A stretch of 64,000 nucleotides of DNA from Dyadobacter sp. SG02 (GTDB lineage: Bacteria; Bacteroidota; Bacteroidia; Cytophagales; Spirosomataceae): positions 428,717 to 492,716 of the forward strand of contig NZ_FNYL01000006.1 of assembly GCF_900109045.1 (NCBI RefSeq). Reading direction: 5' to 3'. Every line of letters starts with the position of its first letter. Positions within the stretch are counted from its first letter, which is position 1. The notes under the pieces are model-generated. The model searched no databases, was not told the origin of the DNA, and was given only the letters and a program-made list of their open reading frames with translations. This document shows positions 23,895-32,378 of the stretch, piece by piece. A program made the position numbers and the translations under genes.

Positions 23895-24392
23895 ATGAAG
23901 AAAGACCAGGAAGACCGACGATTTCCTTTTAAAAAAGGCCTTATGGAAATAATTGATCAATTAGGTAGCAATTCCCCGGCCGGTGGCCCGGAAAGCCAAA
24001 ATGATCTAAGCCAAACTGAGCGGGATGAAAAGATAGTCCAAATTTATCAGCAACTGTTGTTGTTGGAAGGCTCCTCTGCGGTCAGGATCGCATCACACGT
24101 ATTATGGTTTGTGGTAATTTTCCAGATTCTCACGGCGGTACTGGAACATCTGAGGATTATCAATTCTTCGCCTTTTATCAACAATTGCCAGATTGGACTC
24201 CCATTGGTTGGGGGCTTGAGGTTGATCCTATACGGCGTTTACCTATTTTGGCGGGGCATACCCGGCAAACCGGTCCGGCAATGCCTGATCATGGCTTTGG
24301 CACTTTTGGGTAATGCGGCCCTGTTCTATTATCAGGATTTCTTAACGAACGTCGTGACTTTAATCCTCGGTTTGCAGTTTGGTGGGAAGTGA
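23895..24392 (+). CDS. Hypothetical membrane protein (165 aa)
   Basis: The start is taken at the ATG 23895 (MKKDQEDRRFPFKKG) rather than the in-frame TTG at 23877. A polar, acidic N-terminal ~60 residues is followed by three hydrophobic segments: IASHVLWFVVIFQILTAVL, PLVGGLRLILYGVYLFW and CLIMALALLGNAALFYY. It ends TLILGLQFGGK. No family recognised. It has the same orientation as the small membrane genes before it. Confidence 0.5.
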   Translation: MKKDQEDRRFPFKKGLMEIIDQLGSNSPAGGPESQNDLSQTERDEKIVQIYQQLLLLEGSSAVRIASHVLWFVVIFQILTAVLEHLRIINSSPFINNCQIGLPLVGGLRLILYGVYLFWRGIPGKPVRQCLIMALALLGNAALFYYQDFLTNVVTLILGLQFGGK

Positions 24393-24418
24393 TTACTATT
24401 TAACTTAAATCGCGTATT

Positions 24419-24817
24419 ATGGATTTTCACACAATTTTCAATGACCGGCTGCGCGCGAAAGCACTTGATGAAATGAGCGTCAAATTGAAGAACGGATGGG
24501 ACCTCACTGTGCATTTTGAACAGCCTTTGATCAACCATACTGAATTGCCTATTGGTGGGACGGAAAAGGAGTTCCTTGACAATTGGGAGCACAATAAATC
24601 CATTTTCAATAGGGACCTGGCACAGGTTGTAGACGATTTTGGTCTTGCCGCACTCATTGCGTCTGTCACTCAAGAGAACCAGGCGGGAACCGAAGGTGAT
24701 GCTTTCAAGCCGTCGGTTTGGTTTCATAACCTTGAAACTTCTCTGCCCTTCACATTCATTCGGTCTATCGACTTCCGATCTAATGAAAAGTTGATTGAGG
24801 TTAAGTTAGATATCTAG
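24419..24817 (+). CDS. Hypothetical protein (132 aa)
   Basis: A soluble 132-residue protein (MDFHTIFNDRLRAKALDEM..., with ELPIGGTEKEFLDNWEHNKS and DFGLAALIASV). No signal peptide, membrane segment or known motif is visible. It starts 26 bases after the preceding membrane-protein gene, so the two may be co-transcribed. Codon use and an unbroken frame make it a plausible gene. Confidence 0.5.
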   Translation: MDFHTIFNDRLRAKALDEMSVKLKNGWDLTVHFEQPLINHTELPIGGTEKEFLDNWEHNKSIFNRDLAQVVDDFGLAALIASVTQENQAGTEGDAFKPSVWFHNLETSLPFTFIRSIDFRSNEKLIEVKLDI

Positions 24818-24938
24818 AATATATCGAACACGAATTTTTATGAAACCGAACTAATTGATTTCGAGGTGGATTGGAAGTCTCCACGAAGTAAGGGGCGCAT
24901 CCATATTGACATTTTATTTCACCAATAACGTTTTTCAA

Positions 24939-25415
24939 ATGAAGATACCGCAAATCAAATTTTTCACACCAGAAGAAAACGCGCCGCTGGCAGCGAAGTC
25001 AGTAGTGAAGGCGAAGCCGACCGGCCATATTTCGGAATCGGGAATGCTTATTTTCCCCAAGGCTACACTAGAAGAGATTGGAGTAGAACCACAAACAGCT
25101 CTCTTCAAAATTGGAACGGCAGAAGGGAAGCGGAAAATTAAGTCATTGTATCTGATCCCTACCGAAGAGCAAGCGGGATCATTTGCATTTACGAGAATTG
25201 GGTGAGGTTCGGGAGTAGCGTTGCCGGTTATTTTGAAACGGGGCGGGATAGACTACGGAGCAGTAAAGCATATTTTTACTGTCAGTATATTCAATTACTC
25301 CGAGGGGGTAGTTGGTTTTGAGTTGGCGATAGAACCCGAAGCACCAAAAGAGCCATACACCGGCAACCCGAGGGGCAGAAAACGAAGTTCAATGGTAGAA
25401 GAGAACGTCGTCTAG
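24939..25415 (+). pseudogene. Hypothetical island protein broken by an in-frame TGA
   Basis: ATG at 24939 starts MKIPQIKFFTPEENAPLAAK and runs to a TGA at 25203-25205 (after AFTRIG). The same frame continues without a shift (GSGVALPVILKRGGIDYGAV, then FNYSEGVVGFELAI) to TAG at 25415. The two parts would form one ~158-residue basic-tailed protein (NPRGRKRSSMVEE). The single nonsense codon is the only interruption. No family name is known to me. Confidence 0.55.
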
Positions 25416-25436
25416 ATGTATTGATAGGTGAAATTT

Positions 25437-25496
25437 GTCACTGTGTAATAGACGAAGGCTACCTTTTTAGGTAGCCTTCGTCTATTACACAGTGAC
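25437..25496. terminator. 28-bp perfect hairpin between convergent genes
   Basis: The 28-base left arm (25437-25464, starts GTCACTGTGTAATAGACG) is an exact reverse complement of the right arm (25469-25496), with a TTTT loop. It lies six bases from the end of the minus-strand M4 protease gene and 22 bases after the plus-strand frame. It probably works as a two-way terminator, but no T-run follows and the arm length is unusual. Confidence 0.6.
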
Positions 25497-25501
25497 GCTA
25501 T

Positions 25502-27649
25502 TTATTTGACTACTAGTGTTTTCTTCACTTCAATACCGTTTTGGCGTTTTACAACCACAAGATAATTGCCGCTAGTAGCACTCTTTAGTTCAATTTGCTC
25601 GATATGTTTACCTGCCCCGTTTAAGTCCTTATTAAAAAACTGTTTTCCTTGCATATCGAGTACTGATAGGTTGACAGGGCTTTTGTCTTTTAATGTCAGC
25701 AGTACCTCAAACTTACCATTATTTGGGGTTGAAGTAAGTTGAAAATCATCGCTTTCTTCATTCTGCGAAATCTCTTCTGCGCTCATTCTTCCACCGCCTG
25801 GACAACCAGATCCCGTTCCAACACCGACTGCGCCCCATGCTCTTCCGACCATTCGGAATTCTGTCGAACAATTCCCGTAAAGATTTTGAGCTGCCAATAG
25901 AGTTGCTGCTCTGGCATCAGCATAGTCATCATTGCTTAACATATAACTTCCAAATGCGAGGTAGAAAATCCTTTCGGCCCGATCAAATGGAATCGCGTTG
26001 ATTGTAAAACCGTTTCTACTTCCCCCTGCAACGAGCAAATAGAACATATTATTCATTACTCCACTGTTTGTATGTACCCCGTAACTATCACCAGGATCAT
26101 TAACTGTGTCATGCCAGAATGGTCCGAGATATGTATTAGGCTGCGGGACACGACCAAGTGCTGGTTCAAATGGAATACTTCCTGGGTTTTGCATATCCCG
26201 GAAGTGCCTGTTTGTTCCTACATCCTCTCCCATAAGCCAATTCCATGATGTCGGTAAAGTTCTACGCTCGACACAATAGGCGAAAATATCCGAAATTGAT
26301 TCATTTAGTGCACCCGGCTCTCTTTCGTACACCAAGCCAGAGGTATAACTTGTTATGCCATGAGTTAATTCATGGGCGATAATATCCAATGTCGCACAAT
26401 CAGTTCCGGTCCAAGACTGGATGCCAATCAGCTCGCCACCAACCCCCGTGGTAAAAGTTTTCCAATAAAAGGGCCCCAAAAAGCCCAAATTTGGTTCATT
26501 TTGTGGGATATTGGGAATAACAACTCCTGATCTTCCAATGTTTCCTGGACCTTGTCGGCCATGAACGTCACGAAAGTATTTGTACGATTGCTGAAATGCC
26601 CAGTGGGCTGTAGTCGCGACTTGCTGGTTGGTGCCCCACGAGGAATTAGGGTTCGTAATATAAGGCATACTAGATCCCCAGAAAGTGCTCCATCGAGTAT
26701 TTTGGTCTGGACTAAATACGTTTGATGTTGAATAGTTTTTAACAACATTATGCTGTATCCACCAAGAGCTACCATTTGACGTTTCCAAAAATCTCCATTC
26801 CAGACTTTGTGTTGGTGCGGTATTAATCCATGTTTCTAAACTTACGTTAGTACCGTATCTCGCCCGGGTTGGCGTAAATGTAGCACTGGATGGGGGAAGA
26901 AAGGATTGGCTCTTGTTGAAATTGAAGCCCTTTGAAATTAGAGGATTTATTTGAGAGCTACCTATCTGATCCCGGTGTGAATGATTTGAAGCAAAACACC
27001 TGTAAATTGAAGGCGTTTTTTTGATAAGCTCGCCTGTATCGGCATCGAGATAGGCAATATACGCATCGAAAGGTTGGGAATCAACGACGTTTACTTTGTA
27101 AGCTAAACGCAATGATTCACCTGTGAAGTCTTCAATGTTGCTTCGAGTGATGATTAACTCAGGTGCAAGCGAATCCTGCACTGTAATTTTACCTTTTTCA
27201 CTACGCGACAAAAATGTGCTAAGTATCTCCTTTGGGCTTTTTGCCTTTGCCACATCCAAGTTAACATCGGTAATTATTTTCCCATTTGCTGCTTTGACTT
27301 TTCCTTCTTTGGAGTGTACTAGATATTCCAAGCCCTCCATCTTCAACTTTTTGTAAAAGAGCTGATACCTGGCGTGAGTCATGCCTGTTGGATCTTTTTC
27401 TTCTTTGACTTTAATGAACTTTAGGTTTGGATTTTGTTTTAAACCCAGATCTTCTGCATATCTCGTAAAAAAGCTTGATGTGTCCACATCCGCTTTGAAC
27501 GTTAGCCAGGATTTAGATATCAGAGTATCAGCGTCTTGGAGGATTTTACTTCCCTTTGTCGAGGCGTACTTGGGTTGGTACCGATTCTGAGAAATAGCCT
27601 GTACGGATAGCAATAGGCCAACAACTACGAAGTAACATAGTTTCTTCAT
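25502..27649 (-). CDS. Secreted M4 (thermolysin-like) metallopeptidase with T9SS sorting domain
   Basis: A 715-residue secreted protease. The signal peptide (MKKLCYFVVVGLLLSVQAIS) is followed by an FTP/PepSY-type propeptide (about 60-215). The catalytic domain has HELTHGITSY (zinc His and Glu, ~426) and NESISDIFAY (third ligand Glu), plus a late active-site histidine in YGVHTNSGVMNNMFYL. The last ~85 residues (SVLDMQGKQFF...SGNYLVVVKRQNG) are a type A T9SS C-terminal domain, so it is exported across the outer membrane. It probably degrades external protein. It lies in the AT-rich island and reads against the preceding genes. Confidence 0.92.
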   Translation of the reverse strand: MKKLCYFVVVGLLLSVQAISQNRYQPKYASTKGSKILQDADTLISKSWLTFKADVDTSSFFTRYAEDLGLKQNPNLKFIKVKEEKDPTGMTHARYQLFYKKLKMEGLEYLVHSKEGKVKAANGKIITDVNLDVAKAKSPKEILSTFLSRSEKGKITVQDSLAPELIITRSNIEDFTGESLRLAYKVNVVDSQPFDAYIAYLDADTGELIKKTPSIYRCFASNHSHRDQIGSSQINPLISKGFNFNKSQSFLPPSSATFTPTRARYGTNVSLETWINTAPTQSLEWRFLETSNGSSWWIQHNVVKNYSTSNVFSPDQNTRWSTFWGSSMPYITNPNSSWGTNQQVATTAHWAFQQSYKYFRDVHGRQGPGNIGRSGVVIPNIPQNEPNLGFLGPFYWKTFTTGVGGELIGIQSWTGTDCATLDIIAHELTHGITSYTSGLVYEREPGALNESISDIFAYCVERRTLPTSWNWLMGEDVGTNRHFRDMQNPGSIPFEPALGRVPQPNTYLGPFWHDTVNDPGDSYGVHTNSGVMNNMFYLLVAGGSRNGFTINAIPFDRAERIFYLAFGSYMLSNDDYADARAATLLAAQNLYGNCSTEFRMVGRAWGAVGVGTGSGCPGGGRMSAEEISQNEESDDFQLTSTPNNGKFEVLLTLKDKSPVNLSVLDMQGKQFFNKDLNGAGKHIEQIELKSATSGNYLVVVKRQNGIEVKKTLVVK

Positions 27650-27788
27650 AAAAAATGATTGATTAGGTGGAACAACTGATTACGGCAAATTGATCTTAAT
27701 CGAAATGTACTAGTCACGTTAATTATGGGCGCTATCCTTTCTGACTCTTTAAAGTATTTTCATAGGCGGTCTTGGTTTGAGAAATTGA

Positions 27789-28163
27789 TTACTTTTTAAT
27801 TAACTCTTTTAATTGAAATGAGATACTTTGAACTGTATTTGGCTGGACATCATCTACTTTGCACTGCTTTTTAACATCTCCGCTTACGGTGTAGTTAAAT
27901 GTGGCTGAATCTTTTGCTACTTCCCAGGAAGCATCGACTGTACCGCATGCTTTGACGGCTAACAGATATTTTTCATTCCCTTCATTTGTTCGCTCGATTG
28001 CAAAATAGCCATCACCTACATACGCAGCATTTGCTTTGTCAATAGTAAGCTCAGTAGTTCCATCACAACCACAATCTGGCTTCTTTTCATCGTCCTTACA
28101 TGATGAGAAGGAGAGTGCAAGAGCCACTAGCGTGGCTTGGGAAATAATCGCTAACTTTTTCAT
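27789..28163 (-). CDS. Hypothetical lipoprotein (124 aa)
   Basis: Lipobox SFSSCKDDEKK after MKKLAIISQATLVALAL. The mature part has CGCDG and two further cysteines (KACGTV, KQCKVDD), which could form disulphides. It is otherwise short beta strands. The gene lies 139 bases upstream of the M4 protease on the same strand; it may be transcribed with it, but the spacing allows a separate promoter. No family recognised. Confidence 0.6.
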   Translation of the reverse strand: MKKLAIISQATLVALALSFSSCKDDEKKPDCGCDGTTELTIDKANAAYVGDGYFAIERTNEGNEKYLLAVKACGTVDASWEVAKDSATFNYTVSGDVKKQCKVDDVQPNTVQSISFQLKELIKK

Positions 28164-28811
28164 ATCAATTCAGTTTAGTATGTTATTTGTTTACAAGCGG
28201 ACACATAAAACTAGCTATTGGTTGTAACTTATGCTACAAAATTTATAAAAAAACTTCGTTGGGTTATTCGAATGTTTCCATTGAATTGTATTAATCGGTG
28301 AAGTAACTAGGCTCAAATTGACCGAAATTGTCTGCTGGATACAGTGTCTTTGAATCAGATATGGGATTTTTCGGTAAACGCACAGATGACGGAAAGAAGG
28401 TTGTGGCTGCCGAATGAAATGCCAAATTCAGATCATGATCAGAATGTTTGGCGTTGAAATGGAGAATAAAATATCGAAAAAATTGTGTTCTGCGTGGGTT
28501 ACTGCCAGCCGTGAGAAATAAAAAGGCACGGGGCGTCGCCGAGAATATTTGACGTGTTAGTTTTCTATTTATGACAGCCTGTCTTAGGGCTAGAAAGCGG
28601 TTTGAAACGAGCAACATCCAAATTGGGAGTTCGATGAAAACCTTCGATGGTTTACACCCGTGAATAGTGGTGGGCCGTGGCATGGCTTTCGAAGATTTGG
28701 ATTATTTCCGTGGAATATTTCGTATGTGAACCTTCTGAAATGAAGCCTACTGAATTTGCATAGACGCCAAGATGTTCTTCGAATAGCGTTTTGCGATAGT
28801 GGCAATATTAT
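28164..28811. other. 648-bp stretch with no intact gene
   Basis: A minus-strand frame of 130 codons (28291-28683) lacks a believable start and composition. Another minus-strand frame just above it (about 28660-28805) reads YRKTLFEEHLGVYANSVGF and ends HATAHHYSRV-stop. It looks protein-like but has no start. Either may be a remnant of a decayed gene; I cannot name it. Confidence 0.3.
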
Positions 28812-29237
28812 TTACGGAACTTTTAACTGAATCGCGGTTAAATCGATATAGTAACCATAGGCTCCGTGTATGTCTGGTGACGTTAGGGCACCGTAACATT
28901 CTTTACGCTTATAAGACACCGTGACCCTTAAACCTGGTTTCCTGAAATCAACGGGTACAGACATTGAATCCCGGCAAGGGACTAATAAGTTCTCACCAAT
29001 ACTGAATGACGCTCCATCAAAGTCCTTTGGTTCAATACTTAACATGTATTGATCAGGGCCTTGGTTACCACCAGGAGGCTGGTTGCCGATACGGTAAACG
29101 ACAACGGCTTCTATGTTTTTCATTTCTTTCTTAACTCTCTTACTTTGGCAGTCGCATGGCCCCGTCTGTTTATCAGGGTCTTTGCATTGAACATTTAGAT
29201 GACAGGCAGTCACTATCAATGCGAATCGGGCTATCAT
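28812..29237 (-). CDS. Hypothetical exported protein (141 aa)
   Basis: A short hydrophobic leader (MIARFALIVTACHLNVQC) could be a lipoprotein or Sec signal. The mature part is rich in cysteine (PCDCQSK, LVPCRDS, KRKECYG) and beta strands (IEAVVVYRIG, RVTVSYKRKE, YGYYIDLTAIQLKV). It is one of two adjacent small exported genes on the minus strand. No family recognised. Confidence 0.5.
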   Translation of the reverse strand: MIARFALIVTACHLNVQCKDPDKQTGPCDCQSKRVKKEMKNIEAVVVYRIGNQPPGGNQGPDQYMLSIEPKDFDGASFSIGENLLVPCRDSMSVPVDFRKPGLRVTVSYKRKECYGALTSPDIHGAYGYYIDLTAIQLKVP

Positions 29238-29289
29238 ATTTGCGATCGGTTTGAAAATGTGGCTGTTCGGAGAGAATTACTGAAATTCA

Positions 29290-29673
29290 TTATAGCGAGG
29301 TCTTACCACTAACCTTGGTTATGTGGCATTGATCAGCTTTGAAAACATAGTTTTCCTGAACGACAACTTGGTTGCCGCGTTTGCCCATAAACCGAAAACT
29401 ATCTTGTTGATTTTTCAGCTTGGTCTTATACTTGTCATCCAGGACGACGTAGTATCCCTGGCGGAAATCAGAATTTGCGTTGATGCGAATCGTATCTGAA
29501 TTTGACAACCGAATTGTGAACGATTCTGTCAACAGAGCTCCTGGCACGAAAAGTGTCGTTGACCGAAATTCTTCTGTGCAATTCACGCGTCCTTGGGCCT
29601 GCTCGTCCTTGCAGCCAGATAGTGACATTGCTACGAACGATACGAGACGGTCTATGGAAATTTGATTACCCAT
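29290..29673 (-). CDS. Hypothetical lipoprotein (127 aa)
   Basis: MGNQISIDRLVSFVAMSLSGC fits a lipoprotein signal although its N-terminal charge is weak. The mature part (KDEQAQGRVNC, RLSNSDTIRINANS, YYVVLDDKYK) is beta-rich with two further cysteines. It lies 52 bases upstream of the 141-aa gene on the same strand, so the two are probably one unit. No family recognised. Confidence 0.5.
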   Translation of the reverse strand: MGNQISIDRLVSFVAMSLSGCKDEQAQGRVNCTEEFRSTTLFVPGALLTESFTIRLSNSDTIRINANSDFRQGYYVVLDDKYKTKLKNQQDSFRFMGKRGNQVVVQENYVFKADQCHITKVSGKTSL

Positions 29674-29696
29674 GGTGCTATTGGTGTAACAGATAT

Positions 29697-29891
29697 TGCT
29701 TTGACATAAATGGCCACCTAACCGTTGGAATTGCAGAAATATCTAAGAGCATTAATCATGACATAAATTATATCTATGCGATTGAGGAGTCAAATCATTC
29801 GGTCGTATTTCTGTACTCTCACGACAGCTTGACGCTAATCGACTTTAGTGGCGATTATTGCCGTTTAGCGGTACAGATTAGTGGTACATGA
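29697..29891 (+). pseudogene. Protein-like 3' fragment, unknown
   Basis: The frame reads CFDINGHLTVGIAEISKSIN, then YIYAIEESNHSVVFLYSHDS and IDFSGDYCRLAVQISGT-stop. Its composition is protein-like, but the upstream extension runs antisense to the lipoprotein gene and has no credible start. It is probably the tail of a lost gene. The following 29892-30238 shows nothing I can support. Confidence 0.3.
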
Positions 29892-30238
29892 AAACAAGTT
29901 ACGCTATTTCGCGACCTTAGGGGTTTAAATGTAATTTTAAATGCTTTTAGATTTTGAAATGTAGGACGGACGAACATTCGCCCCAGTTAACATTGCAAAA
30001 AAGGTATGTCCGGAAGGCCGGAGAATGGAAGAAAGATCAACCAACACCTACATTTTGCCTGGCGTCGGATTGACAGCAGGTGGACCGTCATGTATGCGGC
30101 TAATGGCTATTGGTTTATTAGTTTTGTAACCACTGTATATTTAAAAGTTTTCTCTACCTTCATGGTATTGTCCTGGATTATCTTTACTAGGGTCAATTAT
30201 AAGCGATTTCATGCATGCCATCTAACCGTTTCCGAGCC

Positions 30239-31393
30239 ATGAAAAATCTTCACCACTATTGCCGATCCGCTTTCGCATTTTTGTTTGTTCTTGCCCTTAC
30301 AGGGCGGGTAGCCCGCAGTCAGGACATTACATTTGCCATAAAAGGAAAAATCGACCCTGGGCACAACCAGAAAACCGTCCATATCTGGTATCCCGATCCG
30401 ACCAACCTGGTGGGCGTCAAAGATTCTGCGATGCTGCATGACGGGAATTTTGTGTTCAAGGGCACCATTAAGGTTCCCGGTAAGGCCATTATGTATACCA
30501 AACCCGATTACAGCAATCTCGAACTATATGTCGAGCCGGATACGATTTCGGTTATCAGCCAGGGTGCATTAAGCGAGGCCGTTGTTACCGGAGGTCAGGC
30601 GAACAAGGATTTCAGCCAGCTTGCGATGATGTTGCGGCCTGCCATTCAGCAGCTTTCAGATACCTACAAGGCGTATGGCGACGCCAAAAAGGCATTGCCT
30701 GCCAATGCCGATAAGAAGGAATTCGAGGCCAAATGGGAGAAACAGATCGAAGCCGCGCGGACGGGGCGGGCCGATGTGTATCGTGAATTTATCCGGAAAA
30801 GGCCGGCCAGCATCGTCAGTATTGGGGCCGTGAAGTCTGCTGGTGGCTTTACGCCGGATGTGAATGAGCTGAAAAGCCTGTTTGCGAGCCTGGATAAATC
30901 GGTTCAGGATAGTCGCGCGGGCGTATATTACAAGGAAGAGCTCGCCAAGCTGTCGCGCACGAGCATTGGTGCGGTGGCGCCGCAGTTCGTTCAGGCAGAT
31001 ACGGCCGGAAATCAGGTGTCACTGAATGATTTCCGGGGCAAATATCTTTTCATCGATTTTTGGGCCAGCTGGTGTGGGCCATGCCGCGCGGAGCATCCCG
31101 GTTTGGTGAAGGTGTTTGATCAATACAAGGACCGCAATTTTACCATTCTCGGGATTTCGCTCGACCAGTCGAAAAACAGGGAAGCGTGGCTCACGGCGAT
31201 CAGGGCGGATAAGCTGGCCTGGACGCAATTGTCGGATCTAAAAGGCTGGTCCAACGAAGTATCGACCCTTTACAACGTCGAAGCGATCCCTAAAAACTTT
31301 CTCATCGACCCCAACGGCAAGATACTCGCCACAGATCTGAAACCCGACGCTCTGGGCGCGCATTTGGCCAAGCTGTTTCCAAATCCTCGGTAG
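30239..31393 (+). CDS. TlpA-family thioredoxin-like protein with DUF4369-type N-domain
   Basis: The start is taken at ATG 30239 (MKNLHHYCRSAFAFLFVLAL), which gives a proper signal peptide; an in-frame ATG at 30215 is an alternative. After a DUF4369-like beta domain (ITFAIKGKIDPGHNQKTVHI, ~30-125) and a helical linker comes a TlpA/thioredoxin domain (~245-384) with DFWASWCGPCRAEHP and VEAIPKNFLID (cis-Pro). It should be a periplasmic thiol-disulphide reductase or isomerase. Backbone-like GC content returns here, so this may lie outside the island. Confidence 0.88.
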   Translation: MKNLHHYCRSAFAFLFVLALTGRVARSQDITFAIKGKIDPGHNQKTVHIWYPDPTNLVGVKDSAMLHDGNFVFKGTIKVPGKAIMYTKPDYSNLELYVEPDTISVISQGALSEAVVTGGQANKDFSQLAMMLRPAIQQLSDTYKAYGDAKKALPANADKKEFEAKWEKQIEAARTGRADVYREFIRKRPASIVSIGAVKSAGGFTPDVNELKSLFASLDKSVQDSRAGVYYKEELAKLSRTSIGAVAPQFVQADTAGNQVSLNDFRGKYLFIDFWASWCGPCRAEHPGLVKVFDQYKDRNFTILGISLDQSKNREAWLTAIRADKLAWTQLSDLKGWSNEVSTLYNVEAIPKNFLIDPNGKILATDLKPDALGAHLAKLFPNPR

Positions 31394-31762
31394 GCAAATA
31401 GTGTGACAATAGCAAACCGAGCAAGATTTCTAAGGCAGATCTACCGAGAATATCTGGCTCCCAATCATGTACAATCTTCCGGTCATCCCCTTCTCCGTTA
31501 CTGCGGCGCTTTCCGTTATCCATATCAGCGCGTTTGAGAATACAATTTAATAAAAAGCGTAAATAATTGAATTGCTTCCTTTTAGGCCGGCTTATGAATA
31601 GAAGAATCAAGCCGGGATGTTCGTTTGAGAACTTCATTGGTGTGCAGCGAAGTTACGTCGTACTGTGTCTTGTTTGCTGTTATTGCTTGACATAGAAATT
31701 TACATGAGAATACTTAGCCGCATTTTTCCATTGCGCTTATCATTATACCGACCTGTCAGTGT
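31394..31762. other. Intergenic stretch upstream of beta-barrel gene
   Basis: No gene is supported. It ends with ATG at 31704 (MRILSRIF...) whose frame differs from the next gene; see the entry at 31763. Confidence 0.3.
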
Positions 31763-32350
31763 ATGTCCCAGGGGCAAGCTCGATGGAACTACGGATTGTC
31801 TGCTCATAATTCGATCGAGCGTTATAATATGACGTATAACACTTTGTATGTTGACCGGCCTAATACTGCATCTAAAGGATCGGTCAAATCAGCAATTGCT
31901 GGTGGCGTAGGTATTTGGGTAGAACGGAAAATTCATAGCTTTCTGGCGGTGTCTTCCAGATTGGATTATCATTCAGTGAGGATAGATGAAGAGTTTTTTT
32001 CCGGATGGTATATTAAAGTTGGTGGTGGGCGAGAATATCAGGAATGGCATCGTTCCATGTCGCTATCGTTAGTTGGAAGGGGCTACTTGCCGCTAAAATC
32101 GAAACTTAGGATTAATATCGATGCTGGTCTGAAAGCAGATAGGATTGTTAATTTCCGAAGCCGCTACTCTCATTTTGATTTTCGGAACTGGAATCATCCT
32201 TACTTCTCAAATTTGGCAACTGGGTGGGTTGCTCGCGTAGGAGTTCGCCGAAGCAGTATGACATTGAATGCCCATTTCCGGCTCAACCGAGATGCTAAGT
32301 CAAAATTGTACGCTCAGCGGGTAACGATATTGCATCATTTTGTTATTTGA
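31763..32350 (+). CDS. Outer-membrane beta-barrel protein, N-terminus possibly frameshifted
   Basis: 195 residues of alternating strands (RWNYGLSAHNSIERYNMTYN, FLAVSSRLDYHSVRID, RSMSLSLVGRGYLPL) ending YAQRVTILHHFVI, typical of small outer-membrane beta-barrels. Read from ATG 31763 it lacks a signal peptide. Upstream, in the same frame, ALIIIPTCQC would make a good signal core or lipobox. A MRILSRIF start exists in another frame, so a frameshift near 31725 may have removed the export signal. Its stop lies 28 bases before the next barrel gene. Confidence 0.55.
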   Translation: MSQGQARWNYGLSAHNSIERYNMTYNTLYVDRPNTASKGSVKSAIAGGVGIWVERKIHSFLAVSSRLDYHSVRIDEEFFSGWYIKVGGGREYQEWHRSMSLSLVGRGYLPLKSKLRINIDAGLKADRIVNFRSRYSHFDFRNWNHPYFSNLATGWVARVGVRRSSMTLNAHFRLNRDAKSKLYAQRVTILHHFVI

Positions 32351-32378
32351 CCTTACAATCAACTTCTACTTTTTGTAT

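Noticed and set aside
24939..25415. Selenocysteine or recoded TGA
   Set aside because: No SECIS-like hairpin directly after the TGA and no Sec gene context; a nonsense mutation is simpler.
25437..25496. Insertion-sequence end or CRISPR repeat
   Set aside because: A single hairpin with no transposase nearby, no flanking target duplication and no repeat-spacer array. No CRISPR array was seen anywhere in the window.
28291..28683. A 130-codon minus-strand gene
   Set aside because: Odd composition, no family pattern, no ribosome site; probably chance.
30006..30242. A 78-codon plus-strand gene
   Set aside because: Runs into the start of the thioredoxin-like gene in another frame, no family pattern and no ribosome site.
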